NCBI GenBank assembly: GCA_030544685.1
Contig: CP086683.1
Coordinates: 4,836,001 to 4,900,000 of the forward strand
DNA from: Pseudomonas sp. B21_DOA
GTDB taxonomy: Bacteria > Pseudomonadota > Gammaproteobacteria > Pseudomonadales > Pseudomonadaceae
Reading direction: 5' to 3'
DNA: 64,000 bases
Shown: positions 1-9,871 of the stretch, piece by piece
Layout: each line of letters begins with the position of its first letter
Numbering within the stretch: position 1 is the stretch's first letter
Made by a program: the position numbers and the translations under genes
Notes under the pieces: generated by a model
What the model saw: the letters and a program-made list of their open reading frames with translations, nothing else
What the model was told of the DNA's origin: nothing
The model's database searches: none

Positions 1-155
1 TTGGATTGATGGCGGTTTTGCTGGTGGCTGTGGCGATCGGTGGGAAGACATTGAAGGTCTGAACATCAGTGCGACACCTGTCAGGTTTGACAGTAGACAA
101 GCCTGAGCCTCATGAATCATGTTGATTTCTCCCTCCACCGGAAAGGAAATCCACC
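1..155. other. Window edge, no complete gene
   Basis: An open plus-strand frame runs from base 2 to a stop at 106 without a start in the window, so it could be the 3' end of a truncated upstream gene, but I recognise no family in it. A second frame, ending at 62, would encode a short hydrophobic tail. The region just before 156 holds the ribosome binding site of the next gene. Confidence 0.3.
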
Positions 156-1662
156 GTGAATATGAGAATGGGATGTGCCGTTGCAGTCATTGCTCTTCTC
201 CAGGGATGTCTCTCTGTCAGTCGATACGACTGGGGCGAAGGCACAGTCAACTTTGCTCCCGCTCAGCGACTGGCCAATGCAAACGGGCACTATGCGCATT
301 GGCAAGCCATTGGCCGCGTCCAAGTTGAAGGCGGCATGACCTGCTCCGGCACACTCATTGATACCCGCGGACCGGGTACCCTGTCGCACCCGGCCTATGT
401 ACTGACCTCTGGGCACTGCACACACCCGGAGGTCGGCAACAACGAGATCGTCGTCAATGAACCTGCGAAGGGTCGGGTGACATTCAATTATTTTTTCGAC
501 ACTCAACCGCAAAATCGCTCTTATGCTGTGAATCGGATTGCCTGGAGCACGCTGCGGGGTCAAGACATCTCTATCATTGAACTTGCTCCGTCTCTGGAAC
601 AACTGGTCAGAGACGGTATCGAGCCTTTGAAACTGGCAGATGAGCCACTGGCCACCGAAGAAAACATTCTCATCACGGGCGCGCCCATCGACGGTTTCAT
701 TCAGCGAATGGCATGCAGACAAGAACACCCGGCGTCTGTCATCGAAGGTCCATGGCGATGGATCGGCCAATCGAGCAACCGCTGCCTGGATGTCGTCAGT
801 GGGTTATCCGGCTCGCCGGTGCTTGCGCGCTATACCAATGAAATCGTCGGTGTGCTGGGCACTACAACCCGCGGAAGTGGGCGCAATCGCTGTAAAGAAG
901 GCGCTCCCTGCGAAGTCGTTGCCGGACAGGTCGACAAGCGTATAGATACCAACTATGCCTCGACGACCCAGGGCCTGGGCGCTTGTTTCACCAAAGGACA
1001 ATTTGACCCGCGCCCGGGTGAGTGCCCCCTGGGAGCGGCATGGTCTTTTCCAAGAGCATCGCAAGATAGCGATTACATCAAGGTCGAGCGTGACGAGCAC
1101 GGACAGATATTGCCATGGCAGTGGGTGCAAAACTTCTCAGTGAGCGCCCCGTTCTATCGCTATCGCTATACGCGCACTCTGGATGAATGTCAGTCACTCG
1201 CAGGGTACAGCCAAATACAAACCGCTCGACCTGATTCGGAAAATGAGTTGAGTCATGAACTCAAAGAAGGTGCGGGACTGTATTTTTTGCCTGATCGGTC
1301 AACAGCGGCCTACGGACGCGCCAAAACAGTCGGAAGGGAAGACCGCCAGCGTCTATTGGCGGTGGTTGCTGGAAGCGCCAGCGCCATTGGCGCCGACCTA
1401 TAAAGTTGAGTGGGTGAATGGCGATGACTACGATATCAGGGTTTTTCCGGCTCTACCGGATCTGGATCCTTTTCGGTTTCAGTACAAGTCTGGTCAGCCG
1501 GAGCATATCGATTGCCATGACGAGCGTGGATTCCAACGTGTGTCTGGCTCCACAGGCGTGTTCCATGTCTCCCTCGCAAATGGCCGGCAGAGCATCTGCC
1601 TCAAAGGTGCAGATCTGGTGGGCAATCCCGGCCCGGTTATCAATTTCCTGATACCTCAATAG
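156..1662 (+). CDS. Trypsin-like serine protease, probable lipoprotein (frame interrupted)
   Basis: Secreted S1/trypsin-fold protease. The GTG start at 156 follows a GGAAAGGA ribosome binding site. The N-terminus is a lipoprotein signal with lipobox LQGC (Cys18). The catalytic His lies in TSGHC (about residue 87), a candidate Asp in GQDIS (about 139) and the Ser in GLSGSP (about 218). Several Cys pairs suggest a periplasmic or surface location. The first frame stops at 1403, but a coherent C-terminal region continues in the next frame to 1662. An extra base near 1320-1350 would explain this, so I merge the two as one protein of about 500 residues. The substrate is unknown. The class is clear; the exact join is inferred. 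Confidence 0.7.
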
Positions 1663-1716
1663 CTGAGAACGGCTATTGCTGAACCCCTGCGCACCAGTCC
1701 AGCAATAGCCGAAGGC

Positions 1717-4142
1717 TTAGAAACCGACGCTCGCCTGCACAAAGAACGTGCGCGGCGCGCCGACATACATCCCCGAGTTGTTGTCGCTGGAGCGGGTGAA
1801 GTACTGCTTGTCGAAGACGTTCTTCACCCCGGCGCCGAGCTTGAGGTTCGACACTTGCGGGCCGAAGTCATAGCCGCCGCGCACGTTCCAGGTCACGTAA
1901 CCCGGGATGTCGCCGTACTGCCCGTCCGCCGTGCCTTCGGTGATGTAATTGCCGTTGAAGCTGCCATCCGCATTCACACCGGTGCCCGGCGAGCGCTGTT
2001 TCGATTGGGCGAAGCCGTCGATGTTGTATGTCCAGCGATTGATGTCGTAACGCAAACCGACCGTGGCCACCTGCCGCGAATAGAACGGCAGATCGCGGCC
2101 CTTGAAACCGGGGATCTCGCCTTCATAAGTGGCGCGGGTGTAGGTGAAACCGGCGTTGGCGGTCAGGCCATCGAGGCGCGGGTCGAGGGCCACCATGTCG
2201 TAGTGCACCGACGCTTCGATGCCCTGGTGTTTGGTCGCACCGAGGTTGGTCCAGCCGACGTCGTTGCTGATGTATTGCAGTTCGTCATCGAAGTCGATGT
2301 AGAACAGCGTCACCTCGCCGCCCCAGACGTCATCGTTGTAACGCGTGCCGATCTCGTAGGTCTTGGCCTTTTCCGGCTGCAGACCGTTAGCGGTGCTGTC
2401 ACCCGAACCGCCCTGGCCGAGCTGGAAATACTGCAGGCTGCCGAACGAGGTTTCGTAGTTGGCAAACAGCTTCCAAGCATCGGACAGGTGATACATCACG
2501 CTCAACGCCGGCAGCGGCTCATTGCTTTCGATGCTGCGATTTTTTCCGGTACCGGCCGGCCGGCGGTGTCGAGTACGGCGCGGTCGTGCCAGTCGGTGCT
2601 GATGTGTTCGAAACGAATGCCCGGGGTGATGGTCCAGTTGCCGACGTCGATCTTGTTGTCGACATACACCGAGTTGGCCTCGGTGCCACCGGTGCGATCC
2701 TGGAATACATGGCCGTCGGAAGTCGGCGTGACCACCGGCTGGTTGTTGACCAGTGCCAGACGACTCGACTCTTCGTGCATGGCCTCTTTCAGATAGCGAT
2801 AACCGACGCTGACTTCCTGGGTGGTCGGGCCGACATCGAACACCCGCGACACGCGCGGCTCGATGCCGAGGGTGTAGTAGGAACGCGGGTACGAGCTGAG
2901 GGTGCCCTGATCGCGCGCGGCGATGGTGCTGCCGCGAAAGCTGTCGGTGTAATAGGTGAGGATTTCCGCCTGAGTGCGCTCGTCGATCTGGCGAATCCAC
3001 TTGAACGACACATCCTTGCGCCGGCCTGTGAACTGGTCGTAGTCACGCACCGACTCGTACGGCTTGTCGTCGTACTGGCGCTGGGTCAGACCGCCGGGCA
3101 TGTCGGCGCTGGCGTCGTAGTAGTGGAAATTAAGACTGAAATCGTCCTGATCGGTCGGTGCCCAATGGGTCTTGAGCAGCACGTCGTCGATGTCGTTGCC
3201 GTTGTTGCGCTCGCGATAGCCGTGACCGTTGACACCCGAGTACAACAGCGCGACGCCCATGCCGTTGTCGGCGGTGCCACCGAGGAACGCGGTGTCGATG
3301 TGTTTCCAGCCACCGTACTGCGTGGTCTCCAGCGTTGTGCCGATTTCACCGGTGGGTTTTTCCGGGATCGCCCGGGTCACGAAGTTGATCACGCCGCCAA
3401 CGTTCTGCGGCCCGTAGCGCACGGAACCGGCGCCACGCACGACGTCGATGCTGTCGAGATTGCCCGAGGAAATCGGCGCCATCGACAGTTGCGGCTGGCC
3501 GTATGGAGCAAACGCGGCAGGTACGCCGTCGATCAGTACGGTCGAGCGTGGCGACAGGCGCGACGTCAGATCGCGCACGCCCACGTTAAGGGAAATATCA
3601 CTGCCGCCGGTGCCGTTGGAATCCTGTACCTGCACGCCCGGCACGCGCTTGAGCACGTCGCTGACGTTCATCGCGCCCTGCTCGACCATCGCTTCGCGGC
3701 GAATCACCGTGCGTGCGCCCGGGTGGTTTTGCACCACCGCCGCGTCAGCGTCACCGAGCCAGTCGCCGACCACTTTGATATCGGTCACGCCGAGCTCCAG
3801 TGGGCCGTTGCTGGCTGCGGAAGTCGCGGCGGGGGCGAGCGTCACCGAGCCTTCGTTGATCTGATAATCGAGGCCGCTGCCCTGCAACAGCTGACGCAAG
3901 GCCTGTTCCGGCGAGAGGTCGCCATCGACCGCAGGCGCCTGTTTGCCGGCCACCAGCTCGGGGCTGAAAAACACCTGCAGCGAGGTTTGCTGGCCCAGTT
4001 CGCTCAAGGCCTGGCCCAGCGGTTGCGCGCGGATATGAATGGCTTCAGCGGCAAACGCCGACGGCATCGCTGCGCTGACGGCCAGCGCGAGAGCCAATGG
4101 CAGCCAAGGGGATTTTTTATTGTGGTGGGTGGTGATGTTCAC
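1717..4142 (-). CDS. fecA: FecA-like TonB-dependent outer-membrane receptor (frame interrupted)
   Basis: Outer-membrane receptor for ferric citrate-type siderophores, about 808 residues. It has a signal peptide (1-31, ending AFAAEA), an STN signalling domain (about 33-105), a plug with the conserved LKRVPGVQVQDS and VVRGAGSVRYG segments, and a barrel ending in the terminal Phe of VQASVGF. The STN domain and the adjacent fecI-fecR mark it as a transducer that signals through FecR. The frame breaks at an A6 run (T6 on the plus strand, 2540-2545) between PVPEK and SNEPLPALS. The downstream frame continues the barrel without loss, so a base-calling indel is likelier than a true pseudogene. Confidence 0.85.
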
Positions 4143-4239
4143 GTCGTACGGAGTCCTGTGGATCGCAAGAGTGTGCGGCTGTTAATGCAAACCAGTTGCA
4201 GTTGAACAGGAAGACGATGAACGGGGAAAAACCTGAATG

Positions 4240-5223
4240 CTATCTGGAAATTATTTCCTGACTGCCGTCGGCAAGGGTGCGCACGGCCACCGGCAGGATG
4301 TTCGGCAAGGCTTTGAGCAAGGCGTCGGTGTCATCGGATTTGAACACGCTGGTCAGGCGCAGGCTGGCCACGCCCGGTTGCGAAACGATCAACGGCTTAT
4401 CCCGATAACGCGACGCTTCGGCCGCCACTTCTTCGAGGCTGGCGTTGTTGAACACCAGTTTGCCGTTGCGCCACGCAGTCAGCTGCGCCGGGTTGATCGC
4501 GTAGGCCGGCAGGACTTTGCCTTGCGCATCGACCGACGTGCCGAGGCCTGCGGTGAGGTTGATGAATTCGTGGTCCGGCGCAGCACTTGCCTGCACTTTC
4601 ACCGTGCCCTGCTCCACCGCTACGCGGGTGTGCGTGGCATCGCGGCGCACATCGAAACGCGTGCCGGTGACCGTGACCTTGCCGCTGCCGGCCTCGACAA
4701 TAAAAGGACGCGAGGCGTCGTGTGCAACGCTGAACATCGCCTCGCCGGCGCTCAATTCGATGACACGTCGATCCTGCTCGTAGCGCACCTGCAAGCGGCT
4801 GCGACTGTTCAGATCGATCACCGAGCCATCGGGTAACGCCACATGTCTGCGCTCGCCCAGCGCCGTAACGAACTCGGCGCGGTAGCCACTCGGATTATTC
4901 AGTCCACTGAACAGGCCAAGCCCCAGCGCCACGGCCAGAACACTCGCGGCCACGGCATAACGCAGCAACGGCCGGCGCTCGCGGCGATTTGGCGGTGTTT
5001 CAGCAAGCGCTTTGAGGCGCGAAGTCGGCAGCAGATCGGCCGCCGTCCACAGGCCTTGCAGCAATTGGAATTCTTCGCGGTGTTGCGGATGCTCGTTCAG
5101 CCAGGCGTCGAAGCGCCGCCGTTGCTCGACGCTGACATTCGGTTCCTGCAAACGCACGAACCAGGCCGCCGCCTTGTCACGCACCGCCGTTTTCCCACAG
5201 GCGCAATCACCCGTTTCCATCAT
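4240..5223 (-). CDS. fecR: FecR-family anti-sigma/sigma-regulator
   Basis: Inner-membrane regulator that passes the receptor signal to FecI. The protein has about 327 residues with a cytoplasmic N-terminal anti-sigma region (AAAWFVRLQ, FDAWLNEHPQHR), one membrane segment (about 95-115) and a periplasmic FecR domain (ALPDGSVIDLNSRSRL) with a C-terminal STN-interacting part. I chose the ATG at 5223, just inside the ORF, because upstream starts overlap fecI. It lies 40 bases after fecI and is followed by the receptor gene, the usual fecIRA order. Confidence 0.88.
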   Translation of the reverse strand: MMETGDCACGKTAVRDKAAAWFVRLQEPNVSVEQRRRFDAWLNEHPQHREEFQLLQGLWTAADLLPTSRLKALAETPPNRRERRPLLRYAVAASVLAVALGLGLFSGLNNPSGYRAEFVTALGERRHVALPDGSVIDLNSRSRLQVRYEQDRRVIELSAGEAMFSVAHDASRPFIVEAGSGKVTVTGTRFDVRRDATHTRVAVEQGTVKVQASAAPDHEFINLTAGLGTSVDAQGKVLPAYAINPAQLTAWRNGKLVFNNASLEEVAAEASRYRDKPLIVSQPGVASLRLTSVFKSDDTDALLKALPNILPVAVRTLADGSQEIISR

Positions 5224-5263
5224 GGAATGTCCTGTCCGACTGAGAATGAAAAGGCGCGAGCGC

Positions 5264-5755
5264 TCATGATTGAAATCCATCCAGCCGCTCACGCAGATGA
5301 CGCAGGGTGCGGATCATATACTTTTCGACCATATTCTTGGACAGCCCCAGGCGTTCGGCGATTTCTGCCTGCGTCAGCCCTTCGATCTTCTGCCAGACGA
5401 AGATCTTGCGACAGTTGAGCGGTAATTCGCTGAGCGCGCGTTCGATGGAATCGGCCAGCTGGATCGCGTGCATGTAATGCTCCGGATCGCCCGCCGACGA
5501 CGCACTGTCATCGACTGCCTCCGACTCCATGACACCACGGCGGTCCTCACGCCGATAACCATCGACGGCGATATTGCGCGCCGTCTGGTGCAGATAAGCG
5601 CGCGGCTGCTGCACCGCCGCCGAATCCGCCTCGAGCACCCGCACAAAGGTGTCATGCGCCAGATCCTCAGCCTGCGCGCGATTGCGCAGGCGCCGAGTCC
5701 AGGTGCCGATCAACTCTTCGTAATGCTCGAAAAAGCCGGATCTGCGGGAGCGCAT
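5264..5755 (-). CDS. fecI: FecI-family ECF sigma factor
   Basis: Extracytoplasmic-function sigma-70 factor of 163 residues that would direct RNA polymerase to the receptor gene. Region 2 is seen as AQAEDLAHDTFVRVLE with a following YLHQTARNIAVDGYRR, and region 4 as LPLNCRKIFVWQKIEGL and TQAEIAERLGLSKNMVEKY. The ATG at 5755 gives the normal family length; the longer ORF to 5881 adds a low-complexity leader. It is the first gene of the fecI-fecR-fecA cluster. No strong ribosome binding site is seen at 5755, so the start is moderately certain. Confidence 0.88.
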   Translation of the reverse strand: MRSRRSGFFEHYEELIGTWTRRLRNRAQAEDLAHDTFVRVLEADSAAVQQPRAYLHQTARNIAVDGYRREDRRGVMESEAVDDSASSAGDPEHYMHAIQLADSIERALSELPLNCRKIFVWQKIEGLTQAEIAERLGLSKNMVEKYMIRTLRHLRERLDGFQS

Positions 5756-5785
5756 GGAGATGGGCGGCGTGGTGAGGAAAGGGCG

Positions 5786-5808
5786 TGAATAATAATGCTT
5801 CGTATTAA
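5786..5808. promoter_or_regulatory. Possible Fur-type site upstream of fecI
   Basis: An AT-rich imperfect palindrome, AATAATGCTTCGTATTA, lies about 35 bases upstream of the chosen fecI start. fecI genes are commonly iron-repressed through Fur. The match to the Fur consensus is weak, so this is placed mainly by context. Confidence 0.25.
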
Positions 5809-5940
5809 TCCAACGCAATGCGCGCTGTTGCCGGCAAATCCGGATAAACGACCATCGACCGCAGAAATAATTTGCCACCAAATATTACTCGCGTCATATT
5901 ACGACTGTAATAACGCCTCGTTTCCTCAGGTACAGACGCC

Positions 5941-7049
5941 ATGACCAGCATGCCCTCCCCGATCCCGTTCCGGTCAAGACCAGACCTGCGCTGCGCAAAC
6001 TCCTGTTGATCGCGGGCGCCCCGTTGCTCGCACTGATCCTGGGCGGCTTGTACGCCATGCATTGGTGGGGCGCCGGGCGTTTTCTCGAGGAGACCGACGA
6101 TGCCTACATCGGCGGCAACGTCACGGTGATCGGACCGAAAGTGGCCGGCTACATCGACGAGGTGCTGGTCAGCGATAACCAGCCGGTTAAGGCTGGCGAT
6201 GTGTTGATCCGTCTCGATGCCCGCGACTATCGCGCCAATCTGGCGAAGGCCGAAGGTGCCGTGGCCGCCGAAGAAGCGCTGCTGGCCAACTTGGACGCCA
6301 CCGAACAGTTGCAGTACGCCGTGATCGGTCAGGCCCGCGCCGGTATCGATGCGGCGAGCGCGGAGACCGCACGCTCGCGGGATGACAATACGCGCTATAA
6401 GCGCTTGGTGAGCAGCAACGCGGTGTCGGTGGAAAGTGCGCAGCGTGCCGACGCCACTTTCAAAACCGCCCAAGCCCTCAGCGCCCGCGCCCAGGCCGAA
6501 CTGCTCGCCGCGCAACGGCAACTGGCGGTGATCGAAACCCAGAAACAACAGGCCCGCGCTGCCCTTCAGCAAGCCCGCGCCGAACGCGATCTGGCCCAGT
6601 TGAACCTCGGCTACACCGAACTGCGTGCGCCGGTCGACGGGGTGATCGGCAATCGCCGCGCCAGGGTCGGCGCCTATGCCCAGGCCGGTTCTCAGCAACT
6701 GTCGGTGGTGCCGGCCAGCGGTCTGTGGGTCGATGCCAATTTCAAGGAAGATCAACTGGCGCGGATGAAACCCGGGCAACGGGTGCGCATCCGCGCCGAC
6801 GTGCTGACAGGCCAGGAATTCCACGGCCATCTCGATAGCCTCGCCCCCGCCACCGGCTCGCTGTTCAGCGTGTTGCCGCCGGAAAACGCCACCGGCAACT
6901 TCACCAAAATCGTCCAGCGCGTGCCGGTAAGAATTGTCCTGGACCCTGCCGACGGTGTGCTCGGCCATTTACGCCCCGGCCTGTCGGTGACCGCTGAAGT
7001 CGACACCCGCGCCGAGCCTGAAACCGCCGCCATAGCCGTCGCGCCATGA
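5941..7049 (+). CDS. HlyD/EmrA-family membrane fusion protein (start region frame interrupted)
   Basis: Periplasmic adaptor of a multidrug efflux pump. The ATG at 5941 needs one extra C at 5944-5945 (giving ATG ACC CAG) to enter the main frame; otherwise only a TTG at 6006 is available. The protein has one N-terminal membrane segment (LLIAGAPLLALILGGLYAM), then DAYIGGNVTVIGPKVAGYID typical of EmrA, a long coiled-coil hairpin (about 90-210) and a beta-barrel with LGYTELRAPVDGVIG. Its stop overlaps the next gene's ATG, so the two are translationally coupled. It is transcribed away from fecI. Confidence 0.85.
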
Positions 7050-8638
7050 GCACCCGCCTCGCCGCTCCTGCGCAACCCTTCAACGCAGCGGACATGAGCA
7101 CGGCGACCAAAGTGTTCGCCTTCGCGACGATGTGCATCGGCATGTTCATCGCCCTGCTGGATATCCAGATTGTTTCGGCGTCGCTGCGCGATATCGGCGG
7201 TGGCTTGTCCGCCGGTACCGACGAAACCGCGTGGGTGCAGACCAGCTACCTGATCGCCGAAATCATTGTGATTCCGTTGTCGGGATGGCTATCGCGGGTG
7301 TTTTCCACGCGCTGGCTGTTCTGCGCATCGGCGGTCGGTTTTACCCTCGCCAGTCTGCTTTGCGGCCTGGCCTGGAATATCCAGAGCATGATTGCCTTTC
7401 GCGCGCTGCAAGGCTTTCTCGGCGGCTCGATGATTCCGCTGGTGTTTACCACTGCGTTCTTTTTCTTCACGGGCAAGCAACGGGTGATTGCCGCCGCCAC
7501 CATCGGCGCGGTGGCTTCGCTGGCGCCCACGCTGGGGCCGGTGATCGGCGGCTGGTTCACTGACCTTTCTTCGTGGCACTGGCTGTTCTACATCAATCTG
7601 GTGCCGGGGATTTTCGTCGCGGTAGCGGTGCCGATGCTGGTCACGATCGATCAGCCGGAACTGTCGCTGCTCAAGGGCGCGGATTACCTGAGCATGGTGT
7701 TTCTCGCGCTGTTTCTCGGTTGCCTGGAGTACACCCTCGAAGAAGGCCCGCGCTGGAACTGGTTCAGTGACCAGACAATCCTCACTACCGCGTGGATCAG
7801 CGGACTCGCCGGGTTGGCATTCATCGGTCGCACGCTGCACGTGGCCAATCCGATCGTCGATCTGCGCGCGTTGAAGGATCGCAATTTCGCCCTTGGCTGC
7901 TTCTTTTCGTTCGTCACTGGTATCGGCCTGTTTGCGACAATTTACCTGACGCCGCTGTTCCTCGGCCGCGTGCGCGGCTACAGCGCGCTGGACATTGGCA
8001 TGGCAGTTTTTTCCACCGGAGTGTTCCAGATCCTGGCGATTCCGCTGTATGCCTTTCTGGCCAACCGCGTTGATCTGCGCTGGATCATGATGCTCGGCCT
8101 CGGCCTGTTTGCCTTGTCGATGTGGGAGTTCAGCCCGATCACCCACGACTGGGGCGCCGGGGAGTTGATGCTGCCGCAAGCGTTGCGCGGAATTGCCCAG
8201 CAACTGGCCGTGCCACCGGCGGTGACGCTGACTTTGGGGGGACTGGCACCGGCGCGGCTCAAGCACGCGTCAGGGTTATTCAACTTGATGCGCAACCTCG
8301 GTGGTGCGATTGGCATCGCTGCCTGCGCGACGATTCTCAATGACCGCACCAACCTGCACTTCACCCGGTTGGCCGAGCATCTGAACAGCAGCAATGAAGC
8401 GATGAATCAGTGGCTGTCGCAGGTCGGCGGCAACTTCGCCAACCTCGGCCAGAGCGGCGATGTCGGCGTCACCGCCAGCCTGCGGCAGCTGTGGCTGGTG
8501 ACGTATCGCGAGGCGCAGACGCAGACTTATGGCGATACGTTTTTGATGATCATGGTCTGCTTCATCATCGCCACGGCGATGGTGCCCTTGATGCGCAAGG
8601 TGCAGCCACCGGCGGCGCCGAGTTCACAAGCACATTGA
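7046..8638 (+). CDS. DHA2-family MFS efflux transporter (EmrB-like)
   Basis: Inner-membrane drug:proton antiporter of 530 residues with about 14 predicted membrane segments. It begins with the family-typical FIALLDIQIVSASL and contains TDETAWVQTSYLIAE and a motif C-like segment (GAVASLAPTLGPVIGGW). ATGA overlap with the HlyD-type gene indicates an EmrAB-like pump. No outer-membrane factor is encoded alongside. The exported substrate cannot be read from sequence. Confidence 0.9.
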   Translation: MSTRLAAPAQPFNAADMSTATKVFAFATMCIGMFIALLDIQIVSASLRDIGGGLSAGTDETAWVQTSYLIAEIIVIPLSGWLSRVFSTRWLFCASAVGFTLASLLCGLAWNIQSMIAFRALQGFLGGSMIPLVFTTAFFFFTGKQRVIAAATIGAVASLAPTLGPVIGGWFTDLSSWHWLFYINLVPGIFVAVAVPMLVTIDQPELSLLKGADYLSMVFLALFLGCLEYTLEEGPRWNWFSDQTILTTAWISGLAGLAFIGRTLHVANPIVDLRALKDRNFALGCFFSFVTGIGLFATIYLTPLFLGRVRGYSALDIGMAVFSTGVFQILAIPLYAFLANRVDLRWIMMLGLGLFALSMWEFSPITHDWGAGELMLPQALRGIAQQLAVPPAVTLTLGGLAPARLKHASGLFNLMRNLGGAIGIAACATILNDRTNLHFTRLAEHLNSSNEAMNQWLSQVGGNFANLGQSGDVGVTASLRQLWLVTYREAQTQTYGDTFLMIMVCFIIATAMVPLMRKVQPPAAPSSQAH

Positions 8639-8647
8639 AGATTCCCT

Positions 8648-8737
8648 TGTAGGAGTGAGCCTGCTCGCGATAGCGGTCTGTCAGATAGCAAACATGGTGA
8701 CTGACCTACCGCTATCGCGAGCAGGCTCACTCCTACA
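8648..8737. repeat. REP-type inverted repeat pair (BIME-like)
   Basis: Two perfect 30-base inverted arms (8648-8677 and 8708-8737) carry the core GAGCCTGCTCGCGATAGC, separated by 30 bases. This is the repetitive extragenic palindrome family common in fluorescent pseudomonads. It lies directly after the efflux operon and can serve as transcript stop or stabiliser. Confidence 0.85.
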
Positions 8738-8752
8738 GGATGTGCGTGGGAC

Positions 8753-9193
8753 TTAAGCCTGGGGCAGTTTGCGGAAGCCCACCGCCAGGCGATTCCAGCC
8801 GTTGATGGTGTTGATCGCCACGGTCAGGTCAACCAGTTCCTTGGGCGAAAACTGCGCAGCGACTACCTCGTAATCTTCGTCGGGCGCGTGGGTCAGGCTC
8901 AGTTGCGTCAGCGACTCGGTCCACAGCAGTGCCGCACGTTCGCGCTCGCTGAAGAACGGCGCTTCCCGCCATGCTGTCACGGCGAACAGGCGACGCGGGG
9001 TTTCGCCGTCCTTGATCGCGTCGGCGGTGTGCATGTCGATGCAGAATGCGCAGCCGTTGATCTGTGAAGAGCGCAGCTTGACCAGTTCGATCAGGCTCTT
9101 TTCCAGCGGCAGTTTCGAGACGGCATTTTCCAGCGCCATCATCGCCTTCATGGCATCAGGGGAAGCGGTGTAGAAATCGGCACGAGGTTGCAT
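8753..9193 (-). CDS. Carboxymuconolactone decarboxylase / AhpD-like protein
   Basis: Small AhpD-fold protein of 146 residues in the alkylhydroperoxidase-like group. The redox motif is seen as NGCAFCIDMHTAD (CxxC plus His, about residues 46-56), and the C-terminus is the conserved INTINGWNRLAVGFR. The ATG at 9193 is preferred over the longer ORF because MQPRADFYTASP is the usual start. A monocistronic role in peroxide or electrophile defence is likely; the physiological substrate is unknown. Confidence 0.85.
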   Translation of the reverse strand: MQPRADFYTASPDAMKAMMALENAVSKLPLEKSLIELVKLRSSQINGCAFCIDMHTADAIKDGETPRRLFAVTAWREAPFFSERERAALLWTESLTQLSLTHAPDEDYEVVAAQFSPKELVDLTVAINTINGWNRLAVGFRKLPQA

Positions 9194-9381
9194 GGTGGAC
9201 TCCGGGGTAGCGATTGAATGTGTGGCTACGTTAGTCCCCGGGGTGGTTCGGCAAATAGCCAATATTGCAGAAGAACGGTAGGCCACTTGGCGCAGCGATT
9301 GACCGCTCGTCACTCGACTGGCACCAAGGCTTGGGCGTGCGAGACCAATATCAGGTAATCCCCTTTATCAGGAGACGTACC

Positions 9382-9711
9382 ATGATGACGCGCAAATTCA
9401 CTTCGTTATTGTTGGCCGGTCTGCTCGCTACGGCATCCGCCGCCAGCTTCGCTGCCAATGACAGCACCGATGCGACGGGCACCAAGTCCGGCGGCGCCAG
9501 CAGCTCGACCATGCCGCCAGACAACACCCCGGGCTCGCCATCGGGTGGCAGCGGTTCTGGCGGAACCAATAACGGTACCGGCACTGGTTCGGGCATGGGC
9601 ACGGGCACGGGCACCAATGGCGGCGCCAGCGGTTCGGGTTCCGGCGCGGGTGGCGGCACCGGTTCGGCCGGCGGCGGTACAGGTGGCGCGGGCGGTGGCA
9701 CGGGCGGCTGA
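9382..9711 (+). CDS. Glycine-rich exported protein, function unknown
   Basis: Protein of 109 residues with a clear Sec signal peptide (about 1-24, SLLLAGLLATASAASFAAND) followed by a low-complexity tail made almost only of Gly, Ser, Thr and Ala, with repeats of the type GTGTGS and GGGTGG. The ATG at 9382 follows an AGGAGA ribosome binding site. No enzymatic motif is present. Similar glycine-rich short proteins are common in Pseudomonas, and the role is not known. Confidence 0.7.
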   Translation: MMTRKFTSLLLAGLLATASAASFAANDSTDATGTKSGGASSSTMPPDNTPGSPSGGSGSGGTNNGTGTGSGMGTGTGTNGGASGSGSGAGGGTGSAGGGTGGAGGGTGG

Positions 9712-9758
9712 ACGAACAAGAGCCATCCCAGATAGTCTTGAGTCCGTCACGGACCAAC

Positions 9759-9846
9759 GTGGGAGCGAGCCTGCTCGCGAAAGCGGTGTATCAGTCAAAA
9801 AACAGGGTGACTGACATGCCCTCTTCGCGAGCAGGCTCGCTCCCAC
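9759..9846. repeat. REP-type inverted repeat pair
   Basis: Perfect 23-base inverted arms at 9759-9781 and 9824-9846, core GAGCCTGCTCGCGAA, of the same family as the element at 8648. It sits between convergent genes. Confidence 0.85.
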
Positions 9847-9871
9847 TTCTGATTTATGTTGATTGAAAGAA

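Noticed and set aside
2586..4205. 539-residue plus-strand ORF opposite the receptor gene
   Set aside because: A shadow of the high-GC fecA coding strand; the minus-strand protein is unmistakable.
5805..6968. 387-residue minus-strand ORF
   Set aside because: Antisense of the HlyD-type gene with no recognisable domain.
7289..8266. 325-residue minus-strand ORF inside the MFS gene
   Set aside because: Gln/Arg/His-rich shadow frame.
8648..9846. Two spaced inverted repeats considered as a CRISPR array
   Set aside because: Only REP-type palindromes of differing length with no regular spacers and no cas genes.
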